Assembly (NCBI GenBank): GCA_031382085.1
Contig: JANMYM010000075.1
Coordinates: 1 to 17,774 of the forward strand
From: UBA964 sp031382085
GTDB taxonomy: Bacteria; Pseudomonadota; Gammaproteobacteria; Steroidobacterales; Steroidobacteraceae
Length of the DNA: 17,774 nt
Direction of reading: 5' to 3'
In this document: positions 6,053-14,455 of the stretch, in pieces
Position numbering within the stretch: the first letter of the stretch is position 1
How the letters are laid out: each line of letters starts with the position of its first letter
Notes under the pieces: model-generated
The model's database searches: none
What the model saw: only the letters and a program-made list of their open reading frames with translations
What the model was told of the DNA's origin: nothing
Translations under genes and position numbers: made by a program

Positions 6053-7554
6053 GCGTCGACCTGCTTGTCGTCGGCGGCGGCATCAACGGCGCCGGTATCG
6101 CCCGCGATGCGGCGGGGCGCGGCTTCAAGGTCGCGCTGTGCGAGCAGCATGACCTCGCCGCGCACACGTCCTCCGCCAGCACCAAGCTCATCCATGGTGG
6201 TCTGCGTTATCTCGAGTATTTTCATTTTGGACTGGTGCGCAAAGCGCTGCTGGAACGGGAAGTGCTGATGGCCGCGGCTCCGCACATCATCAAGCCCATG
6301 CGTTTTGTGATGCCGCATGCGAGTCATCTACGCCCCGTCTGGATGATTCGCTGCGGGCTTTTTTTGTACGATCATCTGGCGCGCCGTCGCGTGCTGCCGG
6401 GTTCGGAGCGCATACGGCTGCAGTCCCATGCGGCCGGAGCGGCGTTAGCTGCGGACTACCGCGATGGCTTCAGCTATTACGATGCCTGGGTCGACGATGC
6501 CCGACTGGTGGTCCTGAACGCGATGGCGGCCGCCAGCCTGGGCGCTCGCGTCATGAATTACCAGCGCGTCGACGGCCTGCGGGCGATTGACGGGGGCTGG
6601 CTGGCAACGCTCACAGCCGCCCACGGAGCGCGCACTGAATTGCAGGCACGTGCGGTGGTCAACGCAACCGGACCCTGGGCCGCGCAATTCCGGCGCATGG
6701 CCACCCCTGTCGCCGGAGCGCACGGATTACGCCTGGTCAAAGGCAGTCACATCATCGTGCGTCGTATGTTCGATCACGACGACGCCTATATTTTCCAGGC
6801 GGATGATCGCCGCGTTATTTTTGCGATCCCCTATGAAGTCGATTTCACCCTGGTCGGCACCACCGACATCGACTACACCGGTCCCATCGACAAGGTGGGT
6901 ATCGATCCGGCCGAGGTTCAGTACCTCTGTGCGCAGGTCAACCACTATTTCCGCCAGCAGATTGGTGCGGCGGATATCCTGGGCAGTTATTCAGGCGTGC
7001 GACCTTTGTTAGCAGACGAATCGAGCGACGCCCGCAGCGTGAACCGCGACTATCACCTCGAATTCACGGCCGGCCCGGCGCCCATGCTGAGCGTGTTCGG
7101 CGGCAAGATCACCACCTACCGGGTGCTCTCAGAACAGGCTGTCAACCTGCTGGCTGAAAAAACCCGCCGGGCCGCGCCCGCCTGGACGCACAACGCCAAA
7201 TTGCCGGGCGGCGACCTGCCTGCGGGTGGCGTGGCGGCCTATGCCAGCTGGTTGCGCGTCCAATATCCATGGTTGCCGCTGGCGCTGGCGCAACGCTACG
7301 CCCGCAGTTACGGCTCGCTGACAGTGCAGATGTTGCGGTCGGCCACGAATTTCGCCGACCTCGGCGCGGAGATTCTGCCCCAGCTCCATAGCCGCGAAGT
7401 ACAGTACCTGCGGCAGCACGAGTTTGCAGTGACTGCCGAGGACATACTGTGGCGGCGCAGCAAGCTCGGTCTGCATCTGCCGCCGCAAGCCGCGGCAACG
7501 CTGCAAACCTGGATGAACGGGATTCCCGGCGCTGCACCCGGAGCCAGTTTATGA
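6049..7554 (+). CDS. glpD: Aerobic glycerol-3-phosphate dehydrogenase (FAD)
   Basis: 501 residues, the same length as E. coli GlpD. This peripheral membrane flavoenzyme oxidises glycerol-3-phosphate to DHAP and passes electrons to quinone. Seen: the FAD dinucleotide motif VVGGGINGAGIARDAAGRG (7-25), the substrate segment TSSASTKLIHGGLRYLE (40-56), FRQ...SGVRPLL in the middle, and FGGKITTYR before the C-terminal cap domain. The start codon overlaps the slcC stop (ATGA) and the stop overlaps the glpK start (ATGA), so it is coupled to sulfolactate genes on one side and glycerol kinase on the other. No glpF transporter or glpR regulator is seen. This suggests that the glycerol is released inside the cell from a larger substrate. 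Confidence 0.95.
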   Translation: MSVDLLVVGGGINGAGIARDAAGRGFKVALCEQHDLAAHTSSASTKLIHGGLRYLEYFHFGLVRKALLEREVLMAAAPHIIKPMRFVMPHASHLRPVWMIRCGLFLYDHLARRRVLPGSERIRLQSHAAGAALAADYRDGFSYYDAWVDDARLVVLNAMAAASLGARVMNYQRVDGLRAIDGGWLATLTAAHGARTELQARAVVNATGPWAAQFRRMATPVAGAHGLRLVKGSHIIVRRMFDHDDAYIFQADDRRVIFAIPYEVDFTLVGTTDIDYTGPIDKVGIDPAEVQYLCAQVNHYFRQQIGAADILGSYSGVRPLLADESSDARSVNRDYHLEFTAGPAPMLSVFGGKITTYRVLSEQAVNLLAEKTRRAAPAWTHNAKLPGGDLPAGGVAAYASWLRVQYPWLPLALAQRYARSYGSLTVQMLRSATNFADLGAEILPQLHSREVQYLRQHEFAVTAEDILWRRSKLGLHLPPQAAATLQTWMNGIPGAAPGASL

Positions 7555-9041
7555 AGCAATACGTGTTAGCACTCGACCAGGGCACCACCAGCTCGCGCTC
7601 GATCCTGTTCGATCGCGACGGCCAGATCGTCGCGGAGGCCCAGCAGGAATTCACGCAGCATTTCCCGCAACTGGGCTGGGTGGAGCACGACGCGGAGGAA
7701 ATCTGGGCCACGCAGCAGGCAACCATCGCCGAAGTCATGCGGACCGCGCAGGTGCGCCTCGCCGACGTCGCCGCGGTCGGTATCACCAATCAGCGCGAAA
7801 CAACGGTGCTGTGGGAGCGCGCCACCGGCAAGCCGGTCGCGAACGCCATCGTCTGGCAGGATCGCCGGACCGCCGCGCATTGCGAGCAACTGCGTGCCGA
7901 CGGCGCGGAACCCGAAGTGACGACGCGCACCGGCCTTTTGTTAGATCCTTACTTCTCCGGCACCAAGCTCGCCTGGCTGCTGGACAAAGTCCCGGGCGCG
8001 CGGCAGCGCGCCGCAAAAGGCGAACTGTGCTTCGGCACCATCGACAGCTGGCTGGCCTGGAAGCTCACGGGCGGCGCGCATCACATCACGGACGTCAGTA
8101 ATGCGAGCCGCACGCTGCTCCTGAACCTGCGTACCGGCGACTGGGACGACTGGATGCTGAATCTGTTAGGCATTCCGCGCGCCTGCCTGCCAAAGGTACT
8201 GCCGAGCTCGCTGCCAGCGGGCATCAGCGCCCACATCGAGGGTGCCGAACTGCCGCTGGGTGGGCTGGTGGGCGACCAACAGGCCGCACTCTTCGGCCAG
8301 ACCTGCTTTACGCCGGGCATGGCGAAGAATACCTATGGCACCGGTTGCTTCCTGCTGTTGCACGTGGGCAATGAACCGCTGGCATCGAAGCACCGATTGC
8401 TGACAACCATCGCCGCCAGCCCAGGCAAGCTGGAGTACGCACTCGAAGGCAGTGTCTTCACTGGCGGCGCGACTGTCCAATGGCTGCGCGACGGCCTTGG
8501 AATCATCGAGAAAGCCAGCGACATCGAGGCTTTGGCATCGTCGGTGGCCGACCATGGCGGCGTTTACCTGGTACCTGCGTTCACAGGCCTCGGCAGTCCC
8601 TACTGGGATCCGCATGCGCGCGGCCTGATGATCGGCATCACCCGTGGCACGACCCGCGGCCATATTGCCCGCGCGGCGATCGAGGCGATCGCCTTTCAGA
8701 GCGCCGAACTGCTGCGCTGTATGACCGCCGATGCCGGTTTGCCACTCAAGGAACTTCGCGTCGACGGCGGCGCGTCGCGCAACGACCTGATGATGCAGTT
8801 CCAGGCCGACTTGTTAGGCGTCCCGGTGGTCAGGCCCAAGGTAACCGAGACCACAGCGCTCGGTGCGGCCTATCTTGCCGGACTCGCCAGCGGCTTCTGG
8901 CAGTCGCGCGACGAGCTGCGCGCCAACTGGCAGATCGATCGCCGCTTCGAGCCGCGCATGTCGCGCGACCAGGCGGCGGCGCGCATCCATGAGTGGAACC
9001 GCGCGCTCGAGCGTTCGCGCAACTGGGCCGCGCCGGTCTAG
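7551..9041 (+). CDS. glpK: Glycerol kinase
   Basis: 496 residues from ATG 7551, which overlaps the glpD stop. A longer in-frame start at 7449 would lie deep inside glpD and is not used. It phosphorylates glycerol to glycerol-3-phosphate, the GlpD substrate. Seen (FGGY family): DQGTTSSR (9-16), NQRET with Arg82-Glu83, DPYFSGTK with Tyr134, GDQQAALFGQ with Asp242, KNTYGTGCF (259-267), and DGGASRNDLMMQFQADLL near the C-terminus. The glycine-rich loop that binds the inhibitor fructose-1,6-bisphosphate in E. coli (GGKGGTR, before the GDQQ motif) is absent; the segment here reads AHIEGAE. Feedback by fructose bisphosphate is therefore unlikely. It is the last gene of the rightward operon. Confidence 0.96.
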   Translation: MKQYVLALDQGTTSSRSILFDRDGQIVAEAQQEFTQHFPQLGWVEHDAEEIWATQQATIAEVMRTAQVRLADVAAVGITNQRETTVLWERATGKPVANAIVWQDRRTAAHCEQLRADGAEPEVTTRTGLLLDPYFSGTKLAWLLDKVPGARQRAAKGELCFGTIDSWLAWKLTGGAHHITDVSNASRTLLLNLRTGDWDDWMLNLLGIPRACLPKVLPSSLPAGISAHIEGAELPLGGLVGDQQAALFGQTCFTPGMAKNTYGTGCFLLLHVGNEPLASKHRLLTTIAASPGKLEYALEGSVFTGGATVQWLRDGLGIIEKASDIEALASSVADHGGVYLVPAFTGLGSPYWDPHARGLMIGITRGTTRGHIARAAIEAIAFQSAELLRCMTADAGLPLKELRVDGGASRNDLMMQFQADLLGVPVVRPKVTETTALGAAYLAGLASGFWQSRDELRANWQIDRRFEPRMSRDQAAARIHEWNRALERSRNWAAPV

Positions 9042-9085
9042 CTAACAATATCCTTGAGTCCGCGCCACAAACGCCTGGCGTTCTC

Positions 9086-9859
9086 CTACACCGGCTCCGG
9101 GTCCCAGACATTCTGCGGCAACGGCAATCCCGCCAGCATCGCGGGCGTCAACCGCGGCGTTGCCGGGCTGCCCGCGCCGCCGGCGATCAATGACTCCAGC
9201 TGCCGGCAATGCTGCGCCACATGCCAGGTGGTGCGCTCCAGCACCACGGGCAACCCACGACTGCCAAAATAGGTTGTTAGCATCCGGCCGTCGAGTGCCG
9301 GGCCCGCGACGTTTGCGCGACGCCAGGCTGCCAGCCGCGTCCTCATTGCCTGGGCGATCGATGCAATCCGCACGATGCTCTGATCGGCCGGCGCCGGAGT
9401 GCGTTCGTAGTAGTCGTAGCTCAGCGCCCCGCCCTCGGCGGCGTCCAGAAATGCGCTGACGATCATCGGAATGTGATACGCGAGATCGAGCCAGCTGCGC
9501 TCGCGGCCGGGCAGGCGCTCCCGTTGCCGCTCGACCGGCACCGCCAGCGTCAACTCACTGGCAATCTGCAGGAATTGTTCCAGCCGCCGCAGCAATTCCG
9601 CCGTGCCGAGGCGTTCGCGTTGCAGTGCGACGCCGACGAACGCCGCCACTTCATCCAGATCCTGCGCAAACACATGCTGATCGCCGCGCAACAATACGGG
9701 TACTGATCGCAAGCCCAGGGACTGCAAGCGCTGCAACGCGCCGTTGTTCTCGAGAACATTAAACGAGTCGAAGGCAATCGCGTGCGCGTTCAGAAACTCC
9801 CGCGTGCGCAGGCAGCTGGTGCATCCAGGTTGCCAATACAGCTGCAAGGCGTCGGCCAT
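9086..9859 (-). CDS. Glutaredoxin-DinB fusion protein
   Basis: 257 residues from ATG 9859. The N-terminal 75 residues are a glutaredoxin/thioredoxin fold. The redox motif is Cys13-Thr-Ser-Cys16 (QPGCTSC), with a cis-proline at Pro54 (RSVPVLL). The remainder is helical and DinB-like, with a candidate metal-binding triad of His129 (LAYHIP), His213 and His217 (TWHVAQH). DinB/YfiT-type proteins include thiol-dependent transferases and isomerases, so a thiol-linked reaction is plausible, but no substrate can be named. It converges on glpK with 44 bases between stops and diverges from the PLP enzyme to its right. Its position next to a sulfite-releasing pathway may be coincidental. Confidence 0.75.
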   Translation of the reverse strand: MADALQLYWQPGCTSCLRTREFLNAHAIAFDSFNVLENNGALQRLQSLGLRSVPVLLRGDQHVFAQDLDEVAAFVGVALQRERLGTAELLRRLEQFLQIASELTLAVPVERQRERLPGRERSWLDLAYHIPMIVSAFLDAAEGGALSYDYYERTPAPADQSIVRIASIAQAMRTRLAAWRRANVAGPALDGRMLTTYFGSRGLPVVLERTTWHVAQHCRQLESLIAGGAGSPATPRLTPAMLAGLPLPQNVWDPEPV

Positions 9860-9956
9860 GCCCCGAGGCTAGCGGCGAATCAGGGTTCACGCAACAACGG
9901 CGGCAGCAGCGCTTTGCCGCATAATCCACCCATCCAACTTCTTAGGACTCCCCGCC
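9860..9956. promoter_or_regulatory. Divergent promoter region, glutaredoxin-DinB / PLP enzyme
   Basis: A 97-base gap between divergent starts. On the plus strand CATAAT (9920-9925) could be a -10 element, and AGGA (9944-9947) sits 9 bases before ATG 9957. I see no clear -35 and no riboswitch-like folding. Confidence 0.4.
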
Positions 9957-11258
9957 ATGAGCTACGCCACCTATCACAAGCGCAAAGTCGGCACGCGCAC
10001 CTTGTCACCGGAAACCCAGATGATGGGCTTCGGTTACGACCCGGCGCTGTCCGAGGGCTCACTGAAGCCGCCAATTTTCCTGACGTCAACATTTGTGTTT
10101 CGCACCGCCCAGGACGGCAAGGATTTCTTCGACTACACCGCAGGTCGGCGCGAGCCGCCCGCCGGCCAGGGTGCCGGACTCGTTTACTCGCGCTTCAACA
10201 ACCCGAACCTCGAAGTGCTGGAGGATCGCCTCGCGCTCTGGGAAGGCGGCGAAACCGCCTGTGTTTTCTCGAGTGGCATGTCGGCAATCTCCACCGGCCT
10301 GTGGGCCTATCTCCGTCCCGGCGATGTCGTGCTAACAAGCCAGCCATTGTACGGTGGCACCGAGACGCTGATCGACAGGACCATGCCGAACTACGGCATC
10401 CGCAACGTCGCGGTCACCGACGGCTGCAGTCGCGCAGCGCTCGCCGAGGCTGCTAACAAAGCGCTGGCGATGGCGCGTGAGCACGGCGGCAAGGTTGCGC
10501 TGATGATGACCGAGACGCCGGCGAATCCCACCAATACGCTGATCGATCTCGCTCTGTGGCGCGAATTCAGCGAGTGGATCGGCAAGCAGCAGGGCGGCAC
10601 GCGCCCACCGCTCGCGGTCGACAACACCTTCCTCGGGCCGGTGTATTCGCGCCCGCTGCAGCTTGGTGCCGATATCGTCATGTATTCGCTGACCAAGTAT
10701 GTCGGCGGACATTCCGACCTGGTTGCAGGCGGCGTCGTTGGCTCGGTTGCCATGCTGAAGCCCATCCGGCAGCTGCGCAGCGCGCTCGGTACGCAGCTCG
10801 ACCCTAACACCGCATGGATGATCATGCGTTCCATGGAAACCCTGGCGCTGCGCATGCGCGCCGCCGCCGACAACGCTGCGCGCGTGGCCACCTACCTCGC
10901 CACACATCCAAAAATTGCGCATGTGAATTACCTGGGGTTTCTGCAGCCCGGAGATCCGTTGCATGCGGTATTCAAGAAACAGTGTGACAGCGCCGGCTCA
11001 ACGTTTGCGTTTTCGGTCAAGGGCGGCGAACCCGAGGCGTTCCGGTTGCTGGATGCGCTGCAGGTGATGAAGCTGGCCGTTAGCCTGGGCGGCACGGAAA
11101 CGCTGATCTCGCACCCCGCGTCGACCACTCATTCCGGCGTGCCCCGGGCCACCCGCGATCGCCTCGGGGTCACCGATGCACTGATCCGCATCTCCGTCGG
11201 CATCGAGAACGCGGACGACCTGATAGCCGACCTGGAACAGGCGCTGCGGCAGGTCTGA
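9957..11258 (+). CDS. Cystathionine gamma-synthase / methionine gamma-lyase family PLP enzyme
   Basis: 433 residues, about 40 longer than E. coli MetB. PLP-dependent enzymes of this family make or break C-S bonds in cystathionine, homocysteine or methionine. Seen: YSRFNNPN (77-84), phosphate-binding SSGMSA (105-110), TETPANPTN (185-193), Asp222 in VDNTF, PLP-Lys247 in SLTKYVGGHSD (244-254), and the C-terminal SLGGTETLISHPAS, with RISVGIE before the end. An insertion near residues 60-73 (TAGRREPPAG and following) and one near 206-217 account for the extra length. Such features occur in a proteobacterial subgroup usually annotated only as a gamma-synthase family protein. Synthase versus lyase activity cannot be decided here. 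No met operon genes are adjacent and the gene has its own leader. A role in using sulfide from sulfite is possible but unsupported. Confidence 0.88.
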   Translation: MSYATYHKRKVGTRTLSPETQMMGFGYDPALSEGSLKPPIFLTSTFVFRTAQDGKDFFDYTAGRREPPAGQGAGLVYSRFNNPNLEVLEDRLALWEGGETACVFSSGMSAISTGLWAYLRPGDVVLTSQPLYGGTETLIDRTMPNYGIRNVAVTDGCSRAALAEAANKALAMAREHGGKVALMMTETPANPTNTLIDLALWREFSEWIGKQQGGTRPPLAVDNTFLGPVYSRPLQLGADIVMYSLTKYVGGHSDLVAGGVVGSVAMLKPIRQLRSALGTQLDPNTAWMIMRSMETLALRMRAAADNAARVATYLATHPKIAHVNYLGFLQPGDPLHAVFKKQCDSAGSTFAFSVKGGEPEAFRLLDALQVMKLAVSLGGTETLISHPASTTHSGVPRATRDRLGVTDALIRISVGIENADDLIADLEQALRQV

Positions 11259-11357
11259 GTCAAGTGGGCTGGTGCCACAGAGCGGTCCGTGTGGCATATG
11301 ATGGCGCTGCCAAATCGACACCGTTCCGTGATCTAACAAAAATCAGGAGATGCAACC
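11259..11357 (+). promoter_or_regulatory. Leader/promoter of the dodecin gene
   Basis: A 99-base gap. TATGAT (11297-11302) is a reasonable -10. Just before it lies an inverted repeat, TGCCAC (11273-11278) and GTGGCA (11291-11296), in the -35 region, where a regulator could bind. A strong ribosome site AGGAG (11345-11349) is 8 bases before ATG 11358. Confidence 0.45.
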
Positions 11358-11561
11358 ATGTCTGTTGCCCGTGTAACCGAGATAACCGCAAGTTCAAAGA
11401 AAAGCTTCGATGACGCGATGAGGTCGGGCCTCAAGCGCGCAACCCAAACCTTGAAGAACGTTCAAGCTGCCTGGATCGCAAACCAGGAAGTGGTGCTTAA
11501 GGACGGAAAAATCGCCGAGTACCGCGTAAGAATGAAGGTCACCTTTATTCTGGCGGACTGA
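11358..11561 (+). CDS. Dodecin-like small flavin-binding protein
   Basis: 67 residues, the usual dodecin size (65-72). Dodecins assemble into hollow 12-subunit shells that store or buffer flavins in the cytoplasm. Seen: the start SVARVTEITASSKKSFDDAM, a beta strand plus helix; the central TLKNVQAAWIANQEVVL with a tryptophan where the family stacks on the flavin ring; and the closing strand pair KIAEYRVRMKVTF. It has a strong ribosome site and a terminator directly behind, so it appears to be its own short transcription unit. The family call rests on pattern and length. The gene has no visible tie to its neighbours. Confidence 0.85.
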   Translation: MSVARVTEITASSKKSFDDAMRSGLKRATQTLKNVQAAWIANQEVVLKDGKIAEYRVRMKVTFILAD

Positions 11562-11568
11562 ATCGAGC

Positions 11569-11599
11569 AATCCCCCGGACGATTCTGTCCGGGGGATTT
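11569..11599 (+). terminator. Intrinsic terminator after the dodecin gene
   Basis: Perfect 12-bp stem AATCCCCCGGAC / GTCCGGGGGATT (11569-11580 and 11587-11598) with the 6-base loop GATTCT, beginning 8 bases after the dodecin stop. The 3' side ends ATTT, with no long T run, but the stem is very strong. Confidence 0.85.
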
Positions 11600-11803
11600 G
11601 CCCCACTGATTCCTGCTGTAGCGGCGACGCAACAGTACCAGGGGTGACCTTCCGCGGGCCCATGGTATCGCCGCTTTTGACATATCGGCCGCCAAAGACC
11701 AATATGCGCCCAAGTTCGCTTGCACGACCGAGGTGTTTCCAAGACACCTGAGTTCACCACATGCGGCAAAAAAACCACACAGCTATTTTGGAGGACCCCT
11801 CAC
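11600..11803 (+). promoter_or_regulatory. Leader region of the TonB-dependent receptor gene
   Basis: A 204-base gap. TTGACA (11677-11682) is a perfect -35 hexamer, but the matching -10 is poor (CAATAT at 11700-11705, spacing 17). Downstream an inverted repeat AGGTGT-N7-ACACCT (11731-11749) could be an operator or a leader hairpin. The ribosome site GGAGG (11790-11794) lies 9 bases before ATG 11804. No coding sequence is supported here. Confidence 0.5.
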
Positions 11804-14440
11804 ATGGATAAAACTTCGCGTTCCCGCGCAGGCGTTGCTTTCGGACTCGGCGCATGCGCCGCCCTGTTAGGCGCGCTCGCCACGACGCCAACGCAGGCCC
11901 AGCAGGCAGCCGATCAGTCACTGACGGAAGTGGTCGTGACGGGCTCGCGCATCGCACGCGCACCCGGTGACGATGGTCCATCGCCGCTCACCATCGTTGA
12001 CCGTGACGCCATTGAAAAGTCCGGTTACAGCAATCTACAGCAGCTGCTGGAAAAATTACCGGTCAACGGCAATGGCGCGTTCTCCACCCGCGGCAACAAC
12101 CAGGATTCATCCGCGAACGGTGCGGCTTCAATCAGTCTGCGCGGCCTCGGTGCTGATGCAACGCTGGTACTTGTCAACGGCCGCCGCGTTGCGATCAGTG
12201 CGTTTGCGGAAAGCGTTACCACCAGCTTCGTGGACATCAACTCCATTCCGGTGGCAGCGATCGAGCGCGTTGAAGTACTGAAAGATGGCGCCTCCGCGGT
12301 GTACGGCTCGGACGCTGTTGCGGGTGTCGTCAACATCGTGCTGCGCAAAAACTTTGACGGTTTCGAGGCTTCCGGTGTTTTCGGCGTCACGACGGAAAAG
12401 GGCTACAACGAAAAGTCCGCCTCCGTGATCTGGGGAACGGGCAACGAAGATGCCAACGTCACGCTGATCCTTGATCACTTTTCAAACACGACGCTTGAAA
12501 ACAAGGAACGCGGCACGCTCGGCAGTGCCAATCAAACCGCGCAGGGCGGCCAGGATTTCCGTTCCTCACGCGGCTTTCCGGGGCGTTTCATTGTCAATGG
12601 CGTAACAACCCGGGATCCGGGTTGCCCGGCGAATCGAATCGCCGGGCAGACCTGTTTGTTCGACTACGGCCCGTTCAATCTGTTGGCCCCGGAAGCTAAA
12701 CGCACGGGCGTGCTGCTGCTGGGTCACAAGTCACTCGGCGACAATCTTGAAGTGTTCACCGAGATCGCTGCCCAGCACAACACCTCGATTGCACAGGGTG
12801 CGCCGACACCGCTGGACGAATCGGCAGGGCTGACCGTGCCGGTCACGCATCCTAACAACCCGTTTGTCGGTGCCACCAGCATCCGGGTCGGCCGTTTCCG
12901 CACGTTCGATGCGGGCCCGCGCAAGTGGAACATCGAGACTAACAACATGCGGGCTGTTCTGGGTCTGCGTGGATCCATCGGCGGCTGGGACTGGGAGATT
13001 GCCGGCCAACGCGCCCAGAGCGAGTCGGACCAGACTGGCGGTCGCGGCGATGGTTGGGTTCGGACGGATTTCCTGCAAACAGAAATCAATGCCGGCCGCT
13101 ACAACCCATTTCGCGGCGTCATCAATACGCCCGCTGCGATTAATGCGATCACCACCAGTCTCGCGCGCCAGGGCTCGTCGAGTCTGACGACATTTGACTC
13201 GCAGATCACCGGCAAGCTGTTTGAGATCTCGGGGCGCTCGGTACGCATGGCAGCAGGCCTCGAGTATCGCAAGGAAAACGTCACCGACGTGCCGGACGAT
13301 CAGTTCCAGCGCGGCCTGATTTTCGGCACTGAGGCTGTCTCGGCCGCCGCATCCCGGCACAACTATTCCGCGTTCGTCGAATTCGCCGTGCCATTGCTGG
13401 AGCAACTCGAACTTGAAGTGGCGGGTCGTTACGACAATTACAGCGATTTCGGCAGCACGACGAACCCGAAAGTCGCGCTGCGCTGGACTCCGACGGATGC
13501 GCTGGCATTTCGCGCATCCTGGGGCACGGGCTTCCGCGCGCCGTCGCTGGCGCAAATTGGCCTGGGCCCTTCCCAGGACTCGCTGTTCTTCTCGGACACG
13601 TTTGGTTGCGCGGACAATGTCGCCTACTGCGCGCCGACAGACTATGTAATCGTGTTTTCGGGCAATCCGAATCTTCAGGCCGAAGAATCGGACAGCCTGA
13701 ATTTCGGCGTGGCATGGAAAATCGCCGACAGCTTCAACGCAACGCTGGATTACTGGGACCTGAAGCAGAAAAAGAAAATCGATCGCGTTCCTTTCGGTTT
13801 TCTGTATTCGCAGTTCTGCAATGTCCAGAGCAGCACGGTCTGCCGACGCGGCGCAGCACTGCCAGGCGACGTGTTAGGTCCGTTGCAGTCGGTTAATACC
13901 AGCTTCGTCAACATCAGCCAGCAGTCGGCGACCGGTCTTGATCTGGCGCTGACCTGGAACGCCGAGCTCGCCGGCGGCAAGCTGCGACTCGGCCTGGATT
14001 ACTCCTACTTGCTGGACTTCGACCGCGTAGAACTCAGTTCCAATGGAACGAGTTTCGTCACACGCAGTCTGGCCGGCGAGTACAAGTATCCGGAAAACCG
14101 CTTCACGCTGACAGGCGACTGGGATCGGGGTGACTGGGGACTGCGCGCAAGCCTGAGCCAGGTTGGGTCGTTTGAAGACACGCCGGACATCGACTTCGAC
14201 GGTACGCTGGACTACGACCGCAATACGTCGCGCAAGGTTGGAGCCTTCACGACGCTGAACCTGCAGGCGCGTTACAGCGGCTTGAAGAACACGGTCGTAT
14301 CTCTGAACATCGACAATGCCCTTGATGAGGCGCCGCCGTTCGCGATCGGCGATGGCGACGTGGATCTGTATGGCTATGTTTCCAGCCAGCACAATCCGCG
14401 TGGTCGTTTTGTCAGCGCCAAGGTGACGTACAAATTCTGA
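11804..14440 (+). CDS. TonB-dependent outer-membrane receptor
   Basis: 878 residues from ATG 11804, chosen for its ribosome site and because it starts directly at a signal peptide: charged start, hydrophobic core GLGACAALLGALATT, cleavage likely after TQA. A longer frame back to 11720 lacks these. After a TonB-box-like stretch (SLTEVVVTGSRI) comes the plug domain, with PLTIVDRDAIEKSGYSNLQQ, SISLRGLGADATLVLVNGRR and ERVEVLKDGASAVYGSDAVA. Then follows a long beta-barrel ending in a terminal phenylalanine (KVTYKF). Several closely spaced cysteine pairs, such as CPANRIAGQTC and CADNVAYC, look like disulfides in surface loops. It imports an unknown ligand across the outer membrane. The plug style is that of receptors common in proteobacteria with many carbohydrate and iron uptake receptors. 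A role in sulfoquinovoside uptake is conceivable only by proximity. It has its own promoter region and terminator. Confidence 0.95.
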   Translation: MDKTSRSRAGVAFGLGACAALLGALATTPTQAQQAADQSLTEVVVTGSRIARAPGDDGPSPLTIVDRDAIEKSGYSNLQQLLEKLPVNGNGAFSTRGNNQDSSANGAASISLRGLGADATLVLVNGRRVAISAFAESVTTSFVDINSIPVAAIERVEVLKDGASAVYGSDAVAGVVNIVLRKNFDGFEASGVFGVTTEKGYNEKSASVIWGTGNEDANVTLILDHFSNTTLENKERGTLGSANQTAQGGQDFRSSRGFPGRFIVNGVTTRDPGCPANRIAGQTCLFDYGPFNLLAPEAKRTGVLLLGHKSLGDNLEVFTEIAAQHNTSIAQGAPTPLDESAGLTVPVTHPNNPFVGATSIRVGRFRTFDAGPRKWNIETNNMRAVLGLRGSIGGWDWEIAGQRAQSESDQTGGRGDGWVRTDFLQTEINAGRYNPFRGVINTPAAINAITTSLARQGSSSLTTFDSQITGKLFEISGRSVRMAAGLEYRKENVTDVPDDQFQRGLIFGTEAVSAAASRHNYSAFVEFAVPLLEQLELEVAGRYDNYSDFGSTTNPKVALRWTPTDALAFRASWGTGFRAPSLAQIGLGPSQDSLFFSDTFGCADNVAYCAPTDYVIVFSGNPNLQAEESDSLNFGVAWKIADSFNATLDYWDLKQKKKIDRVPFGFLYSQFCNVQSSTVCRRGAALPGDVLGPLQSVNTSFVNISQQSATGLDLALTWNAELAGGKLRLGLDYSYLLDFDRVELSSNGTSFVTRSLAGEYKYPENRFTLTGDWDRGDWGLRASLSQVGSFEDTPDIDFDGTLDYDRNTSRKVGAFTTLNLQARYSGLKNTVVSLNIDNALDEAPPFAIGDGDVDLYGYVSSQHNPRGRFVSAKVTYKF

Positions 14441-14455
14441 AGATTGCCTGATAAG

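Noticed and set aside
5506..6327. 273-residue minus-strand open frame across slcC and glpD
   Set aside because: It lies antisense to two confidently identified genes and crosses their junction; its product is low-complexity Ala/Arg/Ser-rich.
9042..9085. Terminator in the glpK/glutaredoxin-DinB gap
   Set aside because: Only a weak 5-bp stem (CGCCA / TGGCG) with no T run; not enough to call.
9957..11258. PLP enzyme as part of the sulfosugar pathway, re-using released sulfite
   Set aside because: Separate leader, separated from glpK by an opposing gene, and family members act on thioethers or thiols rather than sulfite.
12731..13555. 274-residue minus-strand open frame inside the TonB-dependent receptor
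   Set aside because: Antisense to a well supported receptor barrel, with no recognisable domain.
11804..14440. Receptor as a dedicated sulfoquinovoside importer
   Set aside because: Only proximity supports it; its own promoter and terminators and three unrelated genes separate it from the sulfosugar operon.
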